38,853 nt of DNA from WYZ-LMO6 sp964509845 (GTDB lineage: Archaea; Hadarchaeota; Hadarchaeia; Hadarchaeales; WYZ-LMO6), in NCBI GenBank assembly GCA_964509845.1, contig CAZDZG010000006.1, forward strand, positions 1 through 38,853, in the 5' to 3' direction. The position numbers were made by a program, and so were the translations under genes. Shown piece by piece: positions 36,292 through 38,853 of this stretch. Within the stretch, counting starts at the first letter, position 1. Each line of letters begins with the position of its first letter. The notes beneath the pieces were generated by a model. It had not been told where the DNA came from. It ran no database searches and worked only from the letters and a program-made list of their open reading frames with translations.

Positions 36292-37623
36292 TTGAGGCCC
36301 GAGGACCTGCGCTGGCTGAGGGAGGTGCTTCCCCCTCCCCTCCAGGAGGGAATAACCGGTTTTCGCCTGGGAAGCTCGGGCCACCTCTGCCTCTCCTGCA
36401 AGGGGAGGGGGTTCTGCGGCAAACCCAGGTGCCCCCTCCTCCTCAGGGCCGAGGCCCTGGTCAGGATGGGTAGGGAGCTCTCCCCCCACCTCCGCGGTTC
36501 CTCCCCCCCTTCCGTCTTCGTGGGAAGGGTTGGGTATCCGAAGGTGTACGTGGGGCCCATGGTTCCCCCCTTCCCCGGAAACACCGAACTCCTAGACACC
36601 CCTGAGCTCTGGATCGAAAGGTCGGTGGAGGAGATAGTGAACTTCCGCTCCTCCCTCGTGAGGGGGAGGAAGAGGGAGAGGGTGGAAGCAGCCGCCACGG
36701 GGCAGGGAGTGGTGGGAATCCTGCAGGAGATGGCCATGGGGGAAAGACCGGTGGAGGCGGAGATGCTCCTCAGTAGAAAACCCTCCCGCCTCCTCACCCT
36801 GGGCGAGGAGATCCCGCCCATGGGCCCATCCGCTCCCCTGCTGAAGATCAAGGTGACGGAAGTGAGAACGGACAGGAGGATGGAGAAGCTCTTCTACGAC
36901 CTCGACCTGAGGGCCCAGGAGGCGGTGGTGGAGCTGTACCGGCAGGGGGTGCCGGTCAGCAGGATTCAGAGGGCCTTCAGCATGGGGGTCTTCGGTCTGA
37001 GGGGCCTTCGGAGGCTGGTGCCCACCAGGTGGAGCATCACGGCCGTGGACTCCATCCTCTCCGAGGAGGTAGTGAGGGAGATCAAGGGATACGAGCCGCT
37101 GGAGGAGTACAGGGTCTATCACCTGGAGCATCACTCCAACCTCTTCCTGGCCATCCTGATGCCGGAGAGGTGGAGCTTTGACTGGCTGGAGGCCTGGTTC
37201 CCCCGCACCACCTGGAACCCGGAGGGAACCAAGCCGGCCGTGATGGGGGATGGGGAGCCCTACGGTGGAAGGAGGGATTACCCGGAGATAGGGGGATGCT
37301 ATTACGCCTGCAGGCTGGCGGTGGCGGAGGCCCTTGCCAGGGAGAAAAAACAGGCCTCCGCTCTGGTCCTGAGGGAGATCCATCCTGGCTTCCTCCTGCC
37401 GCTGGGGGTCTGGTTCGTGAGGGAGAGCGTGAGGAGGATGATGAGGGAAACCCCTAGGACCTTCGAGGGCCTGGGAGAGGCCCTGGCCTATGCCAGGACC
37501 AAGCTGACCGTTCCCCTGGAGGAGTGGATCAGACACAGCTACCTGCTGCAGCGCTGTCTCTTCCAGCGGAAGCTCACCGACTTCCGGGGTGGGACCGGAT
37601 GGAAATCCGCGAAATCAGGGTGA
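36292..37623 (+). CDS. nreA: Archaeal DNA repair protein NreA
   Basis: The 443-residue protein matches the archaeal Nre family (COG1602 type). An N-terminal zinc-ribbon-like C33, C36, C42, C47 (CLSCKGRGFCGKPRC) is followed by VGYPKVYVGPMVPPF and a C-terminal domain with TRWSITAVDS and GGCYYACRLAVAEAL. NreA is needed for repair of DNA lesions and binds PCNA through a C-terminal PIP motif (family knowledge). Here QRKLTDF at 425-431 is a PIP-like QxxLxxF. The start is TTG at 36292, four bases after the DUF47 stop. Its 3' end overlaps the radical SAM gene by 25 bp. Confidence 0.93.
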   Translation: MRPEDLRWLREVLPPPLQEGITGFRLGSSGHLCLSCKGRGFCGKPRCPLLLRAEALVRMGRELSPHLRGSSPPSVFVGRVGYPKVYVGPMVPPFPGNTELLDTPELWIERSVEEIVNFRSSLVRGRKRERVEAAATGQGVVGILQEMAMGERPVEAEMLLSRKPSRLLTLGEEIPPMGPSAPLLKIKVTEVRTDRRMEKLFYDLDLRAQEAVVELYRQGVPVSRIQRAFSMGVFGLRGLRRLVPTRWSITAVDSILSEEVVREIKGYEPLEEYRVYHLEHHSNLFLAILMPERWSFDWLEAWFPRTTWNPEGTKPAVMGDGEPYGGRRDYPEIGGCYYACRLAVAEALAREKKQASALVLREIHPGFLLPLGVWFVRESVRRMMRETPRTFEGLGEALAYARTKLTVPLEEWIRHSYLLQRCLFQRKLTDFRGGTGWKSAKSG

Positions 37624-38399
37624 GGAGCGTGCTGAGCCCCAGCGGGCTTCCTGGCCTCCGCTACTCCCTCAACCCCTACAGGGGATGCCAGCACGCCTGC
37701 CGCTACTGCTATTCCCCCTCCGTGCTCAGGGAGACCAGGCCCTGGGGGGAGTTCGTGGACCTGAAGGTCAACGCTCCGGAAGTGCTGGCCAAGGAGCTGA
37801 GGAACAGGCCGAGAGGGACGGTGGGGGTGGGGACGGTGACCGATCCCTACCAGCCCGTGGAGGCCAGGGCCAGACTCACGAGGGAATGCCTGCGGGTGCT
37901 GAAGGGGTGGGGTTTTCCCGTGTGCCTCCAGACCAAATCCGACCTCATCCTGAGGGACAAGGACCTGATAGAGGGGAGGGACTTCGAGGTGGGGGTGACC
38001 ATAACCACCATGGACGAGGCCATCTCCAGGGCCCTGGAACCCGGGGCCAGCCCCCCCAGGAGGAGGGCCAGGGTGCTGGAGGAGTTCTCTTCCGCCGGGG
38101 TGAGCACCTGGCTCTTCCTGGGCCCCCTCCTGCCCTCCCTTACCGACTCGGAGGAGGGGGTGGAGGAGGTGGTGGAGGTGGCCGCCGGAACCGGGAGCCT
38201 GGTGATCTATGACAGGCTCAACCTGAAGAGGGGGGTGATGGAGAGGCTGGAGGGGGTCCTGAGGGAGCTCTCCCCCGAAACCCTCAGAATCCTCCTCTCC
38301 CCGGCCCTCCGCTCCAGGGCCTGGAAGGAGGAGAGGGAGAGGGTGGAAAGGATCTGCAGGAGGAAGGGGGTGAGGTGCGAGCCCGCCTTTTCATCCTAG
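37599..38399 (+). CDS. Radical SAM protein, SplB-like family
   Basis: ATG at 37599 gives a 266-residue protein; the open frame upstream to 37524 is inside nreA and looks random. The cluster motif CxxxCxxC is C30, C34, C37 in NPYRGCQHACRYCYS. GTVTDPYQPVEARARLTRECL and QTKSDLILRD fit the COG1533 group related to spore photoproduct lyase, which is common in archaea without known substrate. It overlaps nreA by 25 bp, so a link to DNA damage is plausible but not shown. The last 9 bp overlap the convergent CinA-like gene. Confidence 0.9.
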   Translation: MEIREIRVRSVLSPSGLPGLRYSLNPYRGCQHACRYCYSPSVLRETRPWGEFVDLKVNAPEVLAKELRNRPRGTVGVGTVTDPYQPVEARARLTRECLRVLKGWGFPVCLQTKSDLILRDKDLIEGRDFEVGVTITTMDEAISRALEPGASPPRRRARVLEEFSSAGVSTWLFLGPLLPSLTDSEEGVEEVVEVAAGTGSLVIYDRLNLKRGVMERLEGVLRELSPETLRILLSPALRSRAWKEERERVERICRRKGVRCEPAFSS

Positions 38400-38853
38400 C
38401 GTGAAACTCCGCTCGGAGAGCACGGGTACCCCCAGGCGCTCGGCCTCCTTCCTCAGCCTCTCCGAGGCCCTCCTCACCTCCTCCTCCCTCCCCACGATCC
38501 TTATCCTCACCCGGAGCCTCCCGAAGAGCGGATACATGCCCACCGTGATTCCAGGGTGCTCCCTCTCCAGCTCCTGCACCAGCCCGCTGAACCTGGTCTC
38601 CTCCGCCTCCAGCGTGAGCTCCGTCACCTCCCTCCTCTCACCCCTCCCCAGCAGGGGCTCCACCTCCTCGGCGAACATCATCCTCAGCTCCACCGGCACC
38701 CCGGGCAGGAGGAAAAGGGTACTCCCCCCGTACTCCAGCCTTATGCCGGGGGCCAGGCCCACCCTGTTCCTCAGGATCTCCCCTCCCTCCGGAACCAGGC
38801 TCATCCTGAAGAGCCACTCCTCCCCGCCCAACGTGACCCCCTCGGCGCGCAGC
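38391..38853 (-). CDS. CinA/MoaB-like molybdopterin-binding-domain protein, C-terminal part (cut by window end)
   Basis: The frame is open from the window edge to TGA at 38393-38391, giving at least 153 residues. MSLVPEGGEILRNRVGLAPGI, then FLLPGVPVELRMMF, is the end of the MoaB/CinA fold that in CinA handles nucleotides and ADP-ribose. The following domain (TELTLEAEETRFSGLVQEL through VRIRIVGREEEV) matches the archaeal COG1058 type. The start is outside the window. Some members act in NMN deamidation; activity here is not shown. Confidence 0.85.
   Translation of the reverse strand, partial: LRAEGVTLGGEEWLFRMSLVPEGGEILRNRVGLAPGIRLEYGGSTLFLLPGVPVELRMMFAEEVEPLLGRGERREVTELTLEAEETRFSGLVQELEREHPGITVGMYPLFGRLRVRIRIVGREEEVRRASERLRKEAERLGVPVLSERSFTLG

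Overview
The window is a gene-dense, GC-rich stretch of an archaeal chromosome. The evidence is Alba, topoisomerase VI A/B, a two-subunit primase, GINS and PCNA, TFS, RpoL, Csl4, Nop10, aIF1A, aIF2-alpha, ribosomal proteins S27e and L44e, Dph2, an ER-type signal peptidase, PAC2, and tRNA genes with bulge-helix-bulge (BHB) introns. Many starts are GTG or TTG, many promoters place a TATA box about 25 bp before the start codon (leaderless mRNAs), and arginine is mostly AGG. Gene order (TFS-PCNA-PriL-PriS-GINS-L44e-S27e-aIF2a-Nop10-PAC2) and the euryarchaeal CimA/LeuA types suggest a thermophilic lineage of euryarchaeal grade, for example Hadarchaeota-like; that placement is inference.

Layout. 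1-1.3 kb: a cut-off HTH gene preceded by an array of GTRGGCC heptamers in alternating orientation at about 10.4-bp spacing, then a methyltransferase. 1.4-4.1 kb: an HTH protein, alba with a hairpin/U-tract terminator, aspS and a Nudix hydrolase. 4.2-10.9 kb: nitrogen and amino-acid genes (glnA, hisHF, a class III aminotransferase, lysA) and a PHP-domain protein with a zinc ribbon. 10.9-12.6 kb: a CAT-anticodon tRNA with two micro-introns, a DHH phosphoesterase, a decayed ornithine cyclodeaminase/alanine dehydrogenase gene, and tRNA-Asn with two introns, one at position 8/9. 12.6-18.3 kb: one leftward operon cimA-aIF1A-rio1-KH(Dim2)-top6B-top6A. leuA runs the other way from the same TATA box and shares a 262-bp identical tract with cimA. 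20-23.2 kb: small heat-shock protein, a possible C/D sRNA, a glutamate-synthase-like FMN protein and nadE.

23.2-33.3 kb is a nearly continuous leftward information-processing block. Csl4, a small unknown protein, RpoL, DUF99 and signal peptidase come first, followed by TFS, an OB-fold protein, PCNA, PriL, PriS, GINS, L44e, S27e, aIF2a, Nop10, PAC2 and a ribbon-helix-helix protein. It couples transcription elongation, replication priming, ribosome and tRNA supply, and proteasome assembly. Dph2 and an AbrB-PhoU protein lie upstream. 34.4-38.4 kb runs right: a PiT phosphate permease and its DUF47 partner, the PCNA-linked repair protein NreA with a terminal PIP-like motif, and a radical SAM protein. 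A CinA-like gene is cut by the window end. The phosphate genes diverge from AbrB-PhoU across two TATA boxes bracketed by a perfect inverted repeat.

The observations most worth following are the phased heptamer array, the cimA/leuA conversion tract, the four BHB introns including the noncanonical ones, the mirror-symmetric divergent leaderless promoters, and the phosphate-gene operator.
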